Shown here: in pieces, positions 35,363-45,302 of the stretch
How positions within the stretch are numbered: the first letter of the stretch is position 1
Layout of the letters: each line of letters starts with the position of its first letter
Assembly: GCA_963821815.1 (NCBI GenBank)
Contig: CAWGFG010000006.1
Location: 2,542,001-2,606,000 of the forward strand
DNA length: 64,000 bases
Source: JASGTU01 sp963821815
GTDB taxonomy: Bacteria > Chloroflexota > Anaerolineae > Caldilineales > Caldilineaceae
Direction: 5' to 3'
The notes under the pieces: model-generated
What the model was told of the DNA's origin: nothing
The model's input: only the letters and a program-made list of their open reading frames with translations
Databases searched by the model: none
Program-made: the position numbers and the translations under genes

Positions 35363-36232
35363 GTGAATACCGAGTTCCCTTCTACTCAGGCGGCGCCTAG
35401 CCATAAGGACAAGACGCCGATCATCTTCCGGCAACTGCAGGAGATTGTTCGCTATCGGGGGCTCATCCGCAATCTCGTCGTCAGCGATCTCAAGATCCGT
35501 TACAAGAATAGTGCATTGGGTTTCGTCTGGAGTTTGCTGAACCCACTGGGTATGATGGTGGTCTTCACCGTCATATTCGGCGTGCTGTGGCCCAACAAGT
35601 CTATCGAAAAGTACCCGCTCTTTCTTCTATGCGGTCTGCTGCCGTGGAATTACTTCGCCGCCAGCATGAACGGCAGCACCATCAGCATCGTCGGTAATGC
35701 CAACCTGATCAAGAAGGTCTACTTTCCGCGAGCGGTGCTGCCCATAGCAACAGTGTTGGCACAACTCGCAAACTTCCTGCTCGCCTTCATTGTTCTGTTT
35801 GCAGCGCTTATCGTATTCCAATCGCATTTGTCGCCCTGGCTACCATTGTTGCCCGCTGTTATCCTGATTCAGACGGTCTTCACAATCGGCGTGGCCTTCT
35901 TGTTGAGCACGCTTAACGTCTTCTACCGGGATACAGCCCTAATTCTGGAAGTCGTTCTCATGGCGTGGTTCTTTCTCACGCCTATTTTCTACTCCGTGGA
36001 GATGCTGCCGGTCAACTATGATTTCATGGGTATGACGCTGGACGTGCGCCGCATCTACTACATCGTCAACCCCATGGCGTCCATCATCAATATGTACCGC
36101 GACATGCTGTATTTTGGCTATCGCACCGACCCGGACTTCTTCATACGCACCACAATCACAGCGGTCATGGTATTTACGTTCGGCTTCTGGTTCTTCATGC
36201 GTTTCAGCGGTCGATTCGGAGAAGAACTGTGA
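35363..36232 (+). CDS. ABC-2 type polysaccharide export permease (Wzm-like)
   Basis: A 289-residue permease of the Wzm/TagG family with six membrane helices. Diagnostic features are the amphipathic N-terminal segment with LVVSDLKIRYKNSALGFVWSLLNP, the GLLPWNYFAASM loop and the VYFPRAVLPIATVLAQL helix. It exports finished polysaccharide on undecaprenyl diphosphate. The start is GTG 35363, 32 bp after the hydrolase gene. Its end overlaps the ATPase start (GTGA, 36229-36232), the usual Wzm-Wzt pairing. Confidence 0.93.
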   Translation: MNTEFPSTQAAPSHKDKTPIIFRQLQEIVRYRGLIRNLVVSDLKIRYKNSALGFVWSLLNPLGMMVVFTVIFGVLWPNKSIEKYPLFLLCGLLPWNYFAASMNGSTISIVGNANLIKKVYFPRAVLPIATVLAQLANFLLAFIVLFAALIVFQSHLSPWLPLLPAVILIQTVFTIGVAFLLSTLNVFYRDTALILEVVLMAWFFLTPIFYSVEMLPVNYDFMGMTLDVRRIYYIVNPMASIINMYRDMLYFGYRTDPDFFIRTTITAVMVFTFGFWFFMRFSGRFGEEL

Positions 36233-37578
36233 CGGTTACACGCCAGCCAGAGGTGCAACCCGGGCAGCCGCTTATCGAGTTGCACAACGTCTCGCGCATG
36301 TTCAATATTCGCCGCGACCGTCAGCGATCGTTGCAGGAATTATTCATTGGGCTATTTGGCCGCTCGCGACAGGAAAAGGACGCCTTCTGGCCCATTCGCG
36401 ATATTTCGCTGCGCATCGACCACGGCGAATGCGTCGGCGTCATTGGTCCCAACGGTTCCGGCAAGAGCACGCTACTCAAGCTCATCACAGGCATTCTGGA
36501 GCCAACCAGCGGCGACATGATCGTACGGGGCATGCTCTCATCCTTACTGGAGCTTGGTGCAGGTTTCCAGGGCGACCTGACCGGACGCGAGAATGTCTAT
36601 CTGAACGGGTCTATCTATGGTCTGAGCCGCGCGCGCATCTCCGAACTGATGGACGACATCATCGAATACGCCGAACTGGGCGATTTCATCGACACGCCAG
36701 TCAAACACTACTCGTCTGGCATGTACGTACGGTTGGGCTTCTCGGTAGCTATCCACACCAGTCCGGACCTGCTGCTCGTGGACGAGGTGCTTGCAGTTGG
36801 TGACCTTTCATTCCAACGCAAGTGCCTGGACAGCATCTATCAGTTTCGCAACCATGGCGGTACTATCTTGCTGGTATCGCACGACATGGGCACAATCCAG
36901 TCCATTTGCAATCGAGCGGTCTGGTTGGAAGACGGACTGGTTCGAAACGATGGCGACCCGCGTGAAGTCGTTTCTCGCTATCAGCGCCACGTGGCTGAAA
37001 AGGAACAGGCAAAGCTCGACAGCCGCAGCAGCAGCGGTACAGATTCCGATCGCGTTGACGGCGCAGGAGGACCTGATCACCAGCATGCAGCATCGCGGGA
37101 CGGTTCGGATGGGCCTGCTCGCTGGGGGACGCGTGAGCTCGAAATCACCCATGTGGTAACCAGCGACGAAACAGACACGCCCAAGAGCGTCTTCATCGGC
37201 GGTGAAACGATGAAGATACGACTGTTCTTCACCGCCAGGCAACGCATAGCAAACCCTGTGTTCGGACTGATGATTCACAGCCAGGAAGGTGTGAACATTT
37301 TTGGACCGAATACGAAATTCAGCGGGCTCGAGATCGGTTATGCCGATGGTGAAGGCGCTGTCGAATACATCATGCCAAAGCTACAGCTTCAGGATGGCAG
37401 CTACACAATTTCCGTGGCTGCGGTCAACTCAGAGGATACGGTCACATACGACTATCACGACCGCGCCTACACGTTCCAGGTATATCCAGGCGAACAACTG
37501 CGCGGCTATGGCATGATCGCGCTGGACGGCGCGTGGTCTATCGCAGAGAAAATGCCGACATCCGAACCAGTTTCATAG
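36229..37578 (+). CDS. Polysaccharide export ATPase (Wzt-like) with C-terminal glycan-recognition domain
   Basis: A 449-residue ATPase for the neighbouring permease. Walker A GPNGSGKST is at 73-81, the Q-loop region is LLELGAGFQGDLTGREN, the signature is YSSGMYVRLGFS, and Walker B is LLLVDEVLAVGD. After a linker rich in Ser/Asp (about 270-300) comes a Wzt C-terminal beta-sandwich domain (KIRLFFTARQRIANPVFGLM, then FGPNTKFSG). In characterised O-antigen exporters this domain binds the modified non-reducing end of the chain. Its presence therefore suggests that export here depends on a terminal cap, for which the methyltransferase next door is the obvious candidate. Confidence 0.92.
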   Translation: MTVTRQPEVQPGQPLIELHNVSRMFNIRRDRQRSLQELFIGLFGRSRQEKDAFWPIRDISLRIDHGECVGVIGPNGSGKSTLLKLITGILEPTSGDMIVRGMLSSLLELGAGFQGDLTGRENVYLNGSIYGLSRARISELMDDIIEYAELGDFIDTPVKHYSSGMYVRLGFSVAIHTSPDLLLVDEVLAVGDLSFQRKCLDSIYQFRNHGGTILLVSHDMGTIQSICNRAVWLEDGLVRNDGDPREVVSRYQRHVAEKEQAKLDSRSSSGTDSDRVDGAGGPDHQHAASRDGSDGPARWGTRELEITHVVTSDETDTPKSVFIGGETMKIRLFFTARQRIANPVFGLMIHSQEGVNIFGPNTKFSGLEIGYADGEGAVEYIMPKLQLQDGSYTISVAAVNSEDTVTYDYHDRAYTFQVYPGEQLRGYGMIALDGAWSIAEKMPTSEPVS

Positions 37579-37591
37579 AAGCCACGCAACG

Positions 37592-38503
37592 ATGACAGCG
37601 AACGACAACGCAGCCGCCGCAGGCGAACTGAATGGACTGGATTACGACTTCCTGCACTATATGGGCGGCAATCCGGAATCACAGCGTCGCATTCAGGAAT
37701 TCTACTGGCCTCACTTCGCGGAATGTCAGCACGTTCTGGATTTGGGTTGCGGCGACGGCGATTTCGTGAAGATGCTCATGGAGCACGATGTCGATGTAAC
37801 CGGCGTCGACTCCGATGATAAGTCCTACCAGGCATCAATGGATCAGGGCTTGCCAGTTATCAAAGACGACGTCTTTCACTACCTGCACAATATCCCTGCA
37901 GACAGCTATGACGGCATCTTCTGCGCCCACTTAGTCGAGCATCTGCCGTATCAGAAAGTGGTCGAGCTGATTGACCTAAGCTACCAGGCGCTTTCGGACG
38001 GCGGCGTTATTGTGCTCGCTACGCCGGATGTGCGCTCGCTATTTTCGCATCTGCAGATGTTCTATCTGCATTTCGGCCACATAAGCTTCTACCATCCGCT
38101 GCTGCTTAGCTTCTTCTTGGAACACAGCGGCTTCGTGGGACCAACCATCGGCAACAACCCAAATATGCCCTCTTCGCTGCTGACAGGCTTAGATGACTTG
38201 CCCAAGGTCGGCGAGAGCCATGCGCAAGTTCGTTACAACAAGCCGCAGCCACCGCCGATAAACGGCCTACTGGACCGGCTTGGCTATGGGCTGCGGTTGC
38301 GGCTGACGAAATGGCTTATCGAGCCGCTTCTGGATTCCATGGTTGATTATACGAACTATGAGATCGATCGATTACGGCAGCAGACTGCGCTAGATCTGCA
38401 GACTATCATCGACGAGCTCAAGTCCATCAACGGTCCTTTCGAGTGCTATGTGGTGGCGCACAAGCCAAAATCGCAGACGACCGAGGCCTCCGCCACGCCA
38501 TGA
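37592..38503 (+). CDS. Class I SAM-dependent methyltransferase in the glycan operon
   Basis: A 303-residue methyltransferase with the motif I sequence VLDLGCGDGDFVKML, an acidic VDSD at the end of strand 2, and a FCAHLVEHLPY motif IV region. The C-terminal third is helical (LRLTKWLIEPLLDSMVDYTNYEIDRLRQQ), perhaps for membrane or partner contact. The substrate is not readable. In this position, after wzt and before the multi-domain glycosyltransferase, a sugar O-methyltransferase that caps or decorates the polymer is likely. Its stop overlaps the next start by four bases (ATGA, 38500-38503). Confidence 0.85.
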   Translation: MTANDNAAAAGELNGLDYDFLHYMGGNPESQRRIQEFYWPHFAECQHVLDLGCGDGDFVKMLMEHDVDVTGVDSDDKSYQASMDQGLPVIKDDVFHYLHNIPADSYDGIFCAHLVEHLPYQKVVELIDLSYQALSDGGVIVLATPDVRSLFSHLQMFYLHFGHISFYHPLLLSFFLEHSGFVGPTIGNNPNMPSSLLTGLDDLPKVGESHAQVRYNKPQPPPINGLLDRLGYGLRLRLTKWLIEPLLDSMVDYTNYEIDRLRQQTALDLQTIIDELKSINGPFECYVVAHKPKSQTTEASATP

Positions 38504-41500
38504 GCCTATCTCGCCGCCTTTGGCTGGATCGCATCGCACCACCGCTCAGTATTCGACGCCAGTTTCTTATCCTCATCGACGAGACGCCGCATACCGTTCG
38601 TGAGGAAGGCCTCTCCTCGGCCATTGCACGATGGCGTAAGGCGGTTACAAATTACCGTACGCGCGGAGCGCTCATCGCGCCCGACGATGCCGTGGTTACA
38701 CCCGTTGTTCGCCCGGTGGACGATACGCCGCTGACCTATGCGGACTGGATCGCGCTTAACGAACCATCAGCGGCAGAACTCGCCGAGCAGCGTCAACTGG
38801 CGTCAAAGAGCGTCGGGATGCTCATCAGCCTCATCATTCCAGTTTATAATCCGCCGACCCACGTGCTACAGGACGTCGTCGCCTCCATCCAGGCGCAGAC
38901 GTACCCGCACTGGCAGCTGTGCATCTCCAACGGCTCCGGCGACAATGCCGGCGTTCGTACGGTTCTCGACCAATCCGCGCAATCCGATGATCGCATCATC
39001 GTCCGCCACCTGAACGCGAACCTTGGCATCTCCGGCAACTCCAATGCGGCGCTCGCGCTGGCAGAGGGCGAGTACGTTGCGTTGGTAGACCATGACGATA
39101 TGCTCGCGCCCAACATGCTGTACGAAGTGGCCGATTCTCTGAGCCTCCAACCGACAATTGACATCGTCTATTTCGACGAGGACAAACTCAGCGAAGACGG
39201 GCAGCGGCGAGTGGATCCATGGTTCAAACCCGACTTCTCACCGGACATGATGCTGTCCACGAACCTGCTTATGCATGGTGTATATCGGCGCACACTGATT
39301 GAGAAAGCCGGCGGTTTCGATGACGCCACGAACGGTGCGCAGGACTGGGACCTGGCACTCCGTTGTTCTCGCCTCACCGACCGCATTCACCACATTCCTA
39401 AGGTGCTCTATCATTGGCGACAGATCGCTGGCTCAGCGTCTGTGGATGCTGGAGCCAAACCCTATGCCTTTAAAGCGCAACAGGTAGCGTTAGTGCGACA
39501 TATCGAGGCGCTGGATGGTATGCGACCCACTGTGGAATTTCCCAGCATCGGTCGCGCACGGGTCATCTGGCCAACTCGAGGACACAAAGTATCCATCATC
39601 ATCCCGACCAAAGATAACGTGAAGCTGCTGCGTGCATGCATACAGTCAATCCTTGCCAAGACCGACTATCCGGAGTATGAAATTGTTCTGGTAGATACGG
39701 GCAGCCGACAAGCGGAGACGCAGCGATATTACACAGAGTTGCAACGGGAACATGATCATGTCACCGTAGTGGAGTACCATGGCCGATTCAACTACTCGCA
39801 TGCCAACAATGTCGGCGCCAAGGCGGCGACAGGTGATCTACTGCTCTTCTTGAACAACGATACGGAAGTGCTGCATGCCGACTGGCTGCGGGAACTTGCC
39901 GGCTGGGCAGGTCGCGACGGCGTTGGCGTGGTCGGCGCCAAGTTGCTGCGCCCTACCGGCCTCATCCAGCACGCCGGCATTGTGATGGGACTGACAGGCC
40001 ACGGCAGCCATATCTTTGAAGACATGCCGGAGGACACATACACTATCTTCGGCTCCACGGAGTGGGTGCGCAACTATCATGCACTGACAGGAGCATGCAT
40101 GATGGTGTCATCGCAGCTTTTCGATGGGCTCGGCGGTTTCGACGAGATCTACCAGATCGGCTACAGCGACATTGAGTTTTGCTTGCGAGCTGAGAAGGCT
40201 GGCTATCGCAATGTGTTCACGCCCTTTGCGCGATTGCTTCATCACGAAGGAGGCAGCCGCGGTTTCTATCTGCCGCCAAGTGACGTATTGCGTGCGTCCT
40301 GCCAGTTTCTGCCGCTGATTCGCCAGGGCGACCGCTATTTCAATCCGAATTTGTCCGTGGACAGCCGCCAACCCGCCTTCGCTCGGCCCGGCGAAAAAGC
40401 CACGGCGGACGTCGTCGAGATCATGCGCGGGCACCGGCTCTTGCCGCCCTTCGTGCCCGGCATTTCTCAGCCCATGCATGATGTGGAGCTGACGCAGCCA
40501 AAGGAATGGCCGATTACGCCGTCCACAAGCCCCAACAAGCGCATGCATGAGCTGTCGCTGCTGCTGGTCACGCACGACCTGAGCTTGAGCGGAGCGCCGT
40601 TGTTGCTGGCCGCGCTGGCCAGACAGCTCATGCAATGCGGCGTACAGTGCAAACTGGTATCGCCCATGGACGGCCCGACTCGCAGTCACTTTGAAGCGGA
40701 TGGCGTACCGGTCGACATCATCCCTTCCATGCAGGATTTCCACGGGACAACGCTGCTCACGCGCCCTGCCATCGGTCCATTGACTGCGGCGGTGGCGGAT
40801 TGCGATCTAGTTTTCGCCAATAGCGTGGTCTCGTCCCTGGCTATCCACACTGCCACAGCCTTCAACGTACCGAGCATCTATTGGCTGCATGAGTCCCAGT
40901 TTGGGCTGAAGACAGTGCGTAAAGAACCGAGCGTTCAAGCGGCGTTGCAGGATGCGACGACCATAATTCTGCCCACACAGCATCTTGCCGATCTCTACGC
41001 CGACTACCTGCCGCACACGAATACTGTTGTTATGCCCTATGGCTTGGAACAGGCAACGCTTGTTCCACCGGTGGATGGCGTGCAGTTGCCGCCTGAAAAG
41101 ATCACTGTGGTGAATATCGGCAGCCTGGAGCCGCGCAAAGGCCAGGAATTTCTGCTGACCGCCATCCAGCGTTTGCCGGACCACGTACGCCAGTCCATGG
41201 AATTCTACTTCCTGGGACGGACAATCGACCCTGCCTATGCCGATGAGTTGTTCGCACAAACTGCCAACATTGCGAACGTGCACTTTACCGGAAACCTTGC
41301 CCACGCGGAGATAATGTCGTATCTTGACGCAGCGGATATCTTCGTGCTCAGTTCACGGGATGAAGTACTGCCTGTCTCTATGCTGGAAGCGATGTACCAT
41401 CGAAAGGCAATTATTGCCACCAGGGCTGGCGGCGTAGCGGAAGCGATTGTGGACGGCGAATCCGGCTTGCTAGTAGATTTTGGCGCCACGCAACGCATGA

Positions 41501-41658
41501 GCGACGCGCTGCTGCGTCTTGCCGGCGACAATGTGCTGCATCAACAGTTGGGAGAGCGCGCCGGTCACGTATTTGCAGAGCGGTATACTATGGAGATATT
41601 CATGCAGCGCATAACAGAAATCATTGAGAAGACTGTGAATGAAGCGTCTACCCGCTAG
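38500..41658 (+). CDS. Three-module glycosyltransferase GT2-GT2-GT4, 1052 aa
   Basis: One polypeptide with three catalytic modules. Residues about 107-330 are a GT2 domain (SLIIPVYNPP, DHDDMLAPN, DEDKLSEDG). Residues about 362-600 are a second GT2 domain of the rhamnosyltransferase kind (VSIIIPTKDN, FNYSHANNVGAK, LFLNNDTEVL, EGGSRGFYLPPSD). Residues about 684-1050 are a GT4 domain (LLLVTHDLSLSGAPLLLAALA, NIGSLEPRKGQEFLL, VLPVSMLEAMYHRKAII). Such fusions usually add successive different sugars or polymerise a repeat. The N-terminal 100 residues are not assigned. I choose ATG 38500 because it overlaps the previous stop; an earlier GTG at 38443 would extend into the methyltransferase gene. Confidence 0.9.
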   Translation: MSLSRRLWLDRIAPPLSIRRQFLILIDETPHTVREEGLSSAIARWRKAVTNYRTRGALIAPDDAVVTPVVRPVDDTPLTYADWIALNEPSAAELAEQRQLASKSVGMLISLIIPVYNPPTHVLQDVVASIQAQTYPHWQLCISNGSGDNAGVRTVLDQSAQSDDRIIVRHLNANLGISGNSNAALALAEGEYVALVDHDDMLAPNMLYEVADSLSLQPTIDIVYFDEDKLSEDGQRRVDPWFKPDFSPDMMLSTNLLMHGVYRRTLIEKAGGFDDATNGAQDWDLALRCSRLTDRIHHIPKVLYHWRQIAGSASVDAGAKPYAFKAQQVALVRHIEALDGMRPTVEFPSIGRARVIWPTRGHKVSIIIPTKDNVKLLRACIQSILAKTDYPEYEIVLVDTGSRQAETQRYYTELQREHDHVTVVEYHGRFNYSHANNVGAKAATGDLLLFLNNDTEVLHADWLRELAGWAGRDGVGVVGAKLLRPTGLIQHAGIVMGLTGHGSHIFEDMPEDTYTIFGSTEWVRNYHALTGACMMVSSQLFDGLGGFDEIYQIGYSDIEFCLRAEKAGYRNVFTPFARLLHHEGGSRGFYLPPSDVLRASCQFLPLIRQGDRYFNPNLSVDSRQPAFARPGEKATADVVEIMRGHRLLPPFVPGISQPMHDVELTQPKEWPITPSTSPNKRMHELSLLLVTHDLSLSGAPLLLAALARQLMQCGVQCKLVSPMDGPTRSHFEADGVPVDIIPSMQDFHGTTLLTRPAIGPLTAAVADCDLVFANSVVSSLAIHTATAFNVPSIYWLHESQFGLKTVRKEPSVQAALQDATTIILPTQHLADLYADYLPHTNTVVMPYGLEQATLVPPVDGVQLPPEKITVVNIGSLEPRKGQEFLLTAIQRLPDHVRQSMEFYFLGRTIDPAYADELFAQTANIANVHFTGNLAHAEIMSYLDAADIFVLSSRDEVLPVSMLEAMYHRKAIIATRAGGVAEAIVDGESGLLVDFGATQRMSDALLRLAGDNVLHQQLGERAGHVFAERYTMEIFMQRITEIIEKTVNEASTR

Positions 41659-41712
41659 TGTGAATAATGCAGGCGTCAACCAAATTGCCAAGCCCGTTCG
41701 TGAGCCGCGTCA

Positions 41713-43839
41713 ATGAGTGAACGCACGTATCAGTACAGCGCGCTGCTCATTAGCCACGACATCATCGCCGAGTCTATGGCAGGGCCCGGCATTCGCTACT
41801 TTCATCTGGCGCGGGTTCTTGGCATGCATATGCCCACAGCGCTCGCAGTACCCGAAGATTCGTCCGACAGTATTCCGCACGATAATTTCGACCTGCTGCA
41901 CTATACCGGTGGTCAGTGGGCGACGCTAGAGCCGCACGTGGCAAAGTCGCGTACCTGCATCTTTCCCAGCGCCATCGCCGACGGCTACCCCCGATTGGCG
42001 TCATCGGGCGCCTGCCTCGTCGTAGACGGCTATGATCCGCTGCTAGCTGAATGGCTGGAGTTGCCGCCGATGCACCACCCTGGGCGCTTCACGTCTGAAT
42101 GGCAAAAGCTCATGATCCACCTGGGCAGCCAATACAGCATTGGCGATTTCTACATCTGCGCCAGCGAGCGGCAACGAGACTGGTGGCTAGGTCTGCTGGA
42201 AGCCAATGGCCGCATCAATCCGGCGACGCATGCCGCCGATCCTTCTCTGCGCAACCTTATCGACGTCGTTGCCTATGGCATGCCCGAGGAAGAGCCGGTC
42301 CACAAGCGGCCTGTGGTCAAGGGCGTTTGGGACGGCATCGGTGAGCAGGACAAGGTGCTCGTATGGGGCGGCGGGTTATGGCCATGGCTGGATCCTGTCA
42401 CTGCCATCAAGGCGGTCGGTAAAGTCGCCGCTACCCGCGACGATGTGCACCTTATCTTCCCCGGCACCAAGCATCCCAATCCAATCCTTAGCGATATGCC
42501 GACGCGCTTGGCGGATGCTCGGCGCATGTCGGAAGCCCTTGGCCTCACAGACAAACACGTCTTCTTTGGCGACTGGACTCCGTACGACCTTTGGTCTAGC
42601 CTGCTGTTGGAAAGCGACATCGCGCTGATCCTGCATCTAGACACGCTGGAAACACGGCTTGCCTTTCGCAGCCGTGTCCTCGAGTATATGTGGTGCAACC
42701 TGCCCATCATCTCCTCCACCGGCGATGCCATGTCCGAGATGGTCGCCCAGCGCGATCTGGGCTATGTGGTGGACTACGAGGATGCAGAGGCGGTCGCGGA
42801 CGCTATACTGCACATTCTCGACGAGCCTGCCGACCTGCGACACGAGCAGTTCGCCGAAGTGCGCCAGGAACTGACATGGGAGAAACTGGCAGCGCCGCTT
42901 ATCAACTACTGTCTACATCCCAGGAAAGCAGCCGACAAAAGCGGCGCTGCGTCCGGTGAAAACGAGTACGCCAATCCATGGGGACAGTTGCAGCGGGAGC
43001 GTAAGAAGTATCAGGAAATCATAGACGGCTATGAACGGGGCAAGGTGATGCGTGCAATGAACTGGGCGCGCACGCAACTCGGCTACCTGCGTGCTCCGGG
43101 TTCCCGTCCGGCGCAATTGAGCCATGAGCGACTGTCCATGGGCGGTCAACGCGTTTCGCACCTGCAGAAGAGCGGCGGATATTATGCCCAATTGGCATGT
43201 TACCGATTTGCAGCCGACTATTGTCAAAACCAACGCGTGCTGGACGTGGGCAGCGGCGACGGCAGCGGATCGCAATTACCTGGCCAGTAACGGCGCCAAG
43301 GAAGTCATAGGCATCGATTACAATGTGTCGGCATCATCCGCTATAGCAAGCGCTTCTTCAAGCGACCTAACCTGACCTACAAGGTGCACGACGGACAGCG
43401 AATCAACGAACTGGACGTCGAGGGCGTGGATGTGATCACGGTGATCAATACGCTAGAGCAGCTCTATCAAGTAGACGCGTTTCTGGACAGTTGCCACGAG
43501 CTGCTCACGCCAAACGGAACGCTCATCGCCGCAGTCAGAACCGCGCCGGAAATGTCCATAACCCAACCGCCCTACGATGGCGCAGACTTCACCACGTGGA
43601 CGGCTGTGGAGTGGCAGCGGCGGTTCCAAAGCAGATTCGCACGAGTGGATGTTTACGCGCAGACGCTCAGGGTGCCTGCCATTGACGATCCTGGCGAGTT
43701 GGCTGTGTTCCTGAAGACCGTGCAGGAAAACAACGAAGTCGACGAGACGAATTTTGGCTTTGAAGCCATCTGCGCCCAAGAATATCAAGGCGGGCTGCTG
43801 TCAGTGGTTTACGTCTGCTCCAACAGCGTGAAAATGTGA
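41713..43839 (+). CDS. GT4 glycosyltransferase fused to a SAM methyltransferase; two compensating one-base frame breaks
   Basis: Residues 1 to about 400 are a GT4 protein opening with LLISHDIIAESMAGPGIRYF and containing GDFYICASERQRDWW, LIFPGTKHPNP and FRSRVLEYMW. A short helical linker (GQLQRERKKYQEIIDGYERG) leads to a methyltransferase with motif I VLDVGSGDG. The frame breaks there. Near 43270-43273 one extra base throws the reading out; NYLASNGAKEVIGIDYN continues in the next frame. Near 43331-43333 one missing base brings it back to FFKRPNLTYKVHDG and so to the stop at 43839. With both corrected the product is about 708 residues. The GT4 half is a close paralogue of the next gene, which lacks the methyltransferase. 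The donor sugar is unknown. Confidence 0.82.
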
Positions 43840-43883
43840 GTCGATGGAGTCCCATCCAATGCCGTGAGCGAAGAGACCGCCGA

Positions 43884-45260
43884 ATGACGCAGCACAAGGT
43901 TCTCTTGATCAGCCACGACATCGTCGGCCCTTCCATGGCTGGTCCCGGCATTCGCAACTACCATCTTGCCCGCGTTCTGTCTGACCACGCAAATGTAACG
44001 CTGGCCATCCCCAGCACATCCAAAGGCATCCTGGAAGGCACGCCCTTCCGCATTGAGCGCTATGACCTGGCGCGCTGGGACTCGCTGTTACCGTTCGCTA
44101 CAGCGGCGGACATCCTGGTCTTCCCCAGCGATGTGGCGTTCCTCTTCCCGCAGCTAGAAGAGGTAGACGCATATAAAGTGATCGACGGCTATGACCCGCT
44201 GTTGGCTGAGTGGCTGGCGCTCAACAGCACTCGTGAACCCGACAAGCTCTCGACCGAATGGCGTGATCGTTTGGTGCAGTTGCTGCGCCAGTATTCGTTG
44301 GGCGACTTCTACATCTGCGCCTCGGAACGGCAACGGGACTGGTGGCTGGGCCTGCTGGAGAGCAACGGCAGGTTGAATCCCTCCACGTTTCAGGACGATC
44401 CGTCGCTGCGCAAGCTCATCGATGTCGTCGCCTATGGCCTGCCAGACAACCCACCCGTGCATTCACGCGATGTCATCAAGGGCGTTTGGAAGGGTATCGG
44501 CAGAGAGGATAAACTGCTGCTTTGGGGCGGCGGGTTATGGTCGTGGCTGGATCCGTTAACGGCCATTGAGGCTACGTCGCGCGTCTACGAACGTCGGCAG
44601 GATGTCCGCCTTATCTTCCCCGGCACCAAACATCCCAATCCTGCATTGGGCGCGATCCCGTCCCATAACCGACGGGCGAAGGCGATGGCCAAGGAGTACG
44701 GCCTGCTCAACAAGGCGGTCTTCTTCGGCGATTGGGTACCTTACGCAGACTGGCAGAATCTTCTGCTGGAAAGTGATATCGCCCTCACTCTCCATTTCGA
44801 CACGGTGGAGACGCGCTTAGCGTTCCGGAGCCGCGTTCTGGAATACATTTGGGCTGGGCTGCCAACCATTGCCACGAGCGGCGACGCAACCGCCGAGATT
44901 CTGCAGCGTTACGAGCTTGGCGCCGTAGTGGGCTACAATGATGTGGACGGCGTGGTGGAGGCGATACTGGCGTATCTAGAGCGCCAGCCCGAACGAGATT
45001 CGCTCGCACTGAAACAGGCGATCGATGAATTGAGCTGGCGTCACGTCGCCCAACCACTGATACGCTATTGCCAGAACCCCTGGCACTCAGCCGATCGCGG
45101 CGGCATTTACAACCCTAATATGTGGGAACAGATGCAGCAGGACCGCGAGTATTATGAGAAGTTGGTCAAGGGCTACGAAAGCGGCTACTATATTCGTACA
45201 ATGAAATGGTTGGACCAACGGAAGACGCGTATCCTGAATCGACTTTTCCCACCTGACTAG
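43884..45260 (+). CDS. GT4 family glycosyltransferase, paralogue of the upstream GT4-methyltransferase
   Basis: About 458 residues, clearly duplicated from the preceding gene. It shares LLISHDIVGPSMAGPGIR, GDFYICASERQRDWWLGLLE, LIDVVAYG, KGVWKGIG, LIFPGTKHPNP and RLAFRSRVLEY with it. It ends with the same helical tail (MQQDREYYEKLVKGYESG) but has no methyltransferase domain. The start is placed at ATG 43884, which aligns with the paralogue's start; GTG 43836 would overlap the upstream gene. Two adjacent paralogues usually mean two similar linkages in the same glycan. Confidence 0.85.
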   Translation: MTQHKVLLISHDIVGPSMAGPGIRNYHLARVLSDHANVTLAIPSTSKGILEGTPFRIERYDLARWDSLLPFATAADILVFPSDVAFLFPQLEEVDAYKVIDGYDPLLAEWLALNSTREPDKLSTEWRDRLVQLLRQYSLGDFYICASERQRDWWLGLLESNGRLNPSTFQDDPSLRKLIDVVAYGLPDNPPVHSRDVIKGVWKGIGREDKLLLWGGGLWSWLDPLTAIEATSRVYERRQDVRLIFPGTKHPNPALGAIPSHNRRAKAMAKEYGLLNKAVFFGDWVPYADWQNLLLESDIALTLHFDTVETRLAFRSRVLEYIWAGLPTIATSGDATAEILQRYELGAVVGYNDVDGVVEAILAYLERQPERDSLALKQAIDELSWRHVAQPLIRYCQNPWHSADRGGIYNPNMWEQMQQDREYYEKLVKGYESGYYIRTMKWLDQRKTRILNRLFPPD

Positions 45261-45302
45261 TACAAGCGCGGCCACTTTGACAACGACGGCTGGAACCTTG
45301 CT

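Noticed and set aside
36114..36803. 229-residue frame overlapping wzm and wzt
   Set aside because: It is out of frame with both genes, Arg/His-rich, and lacks a start context.
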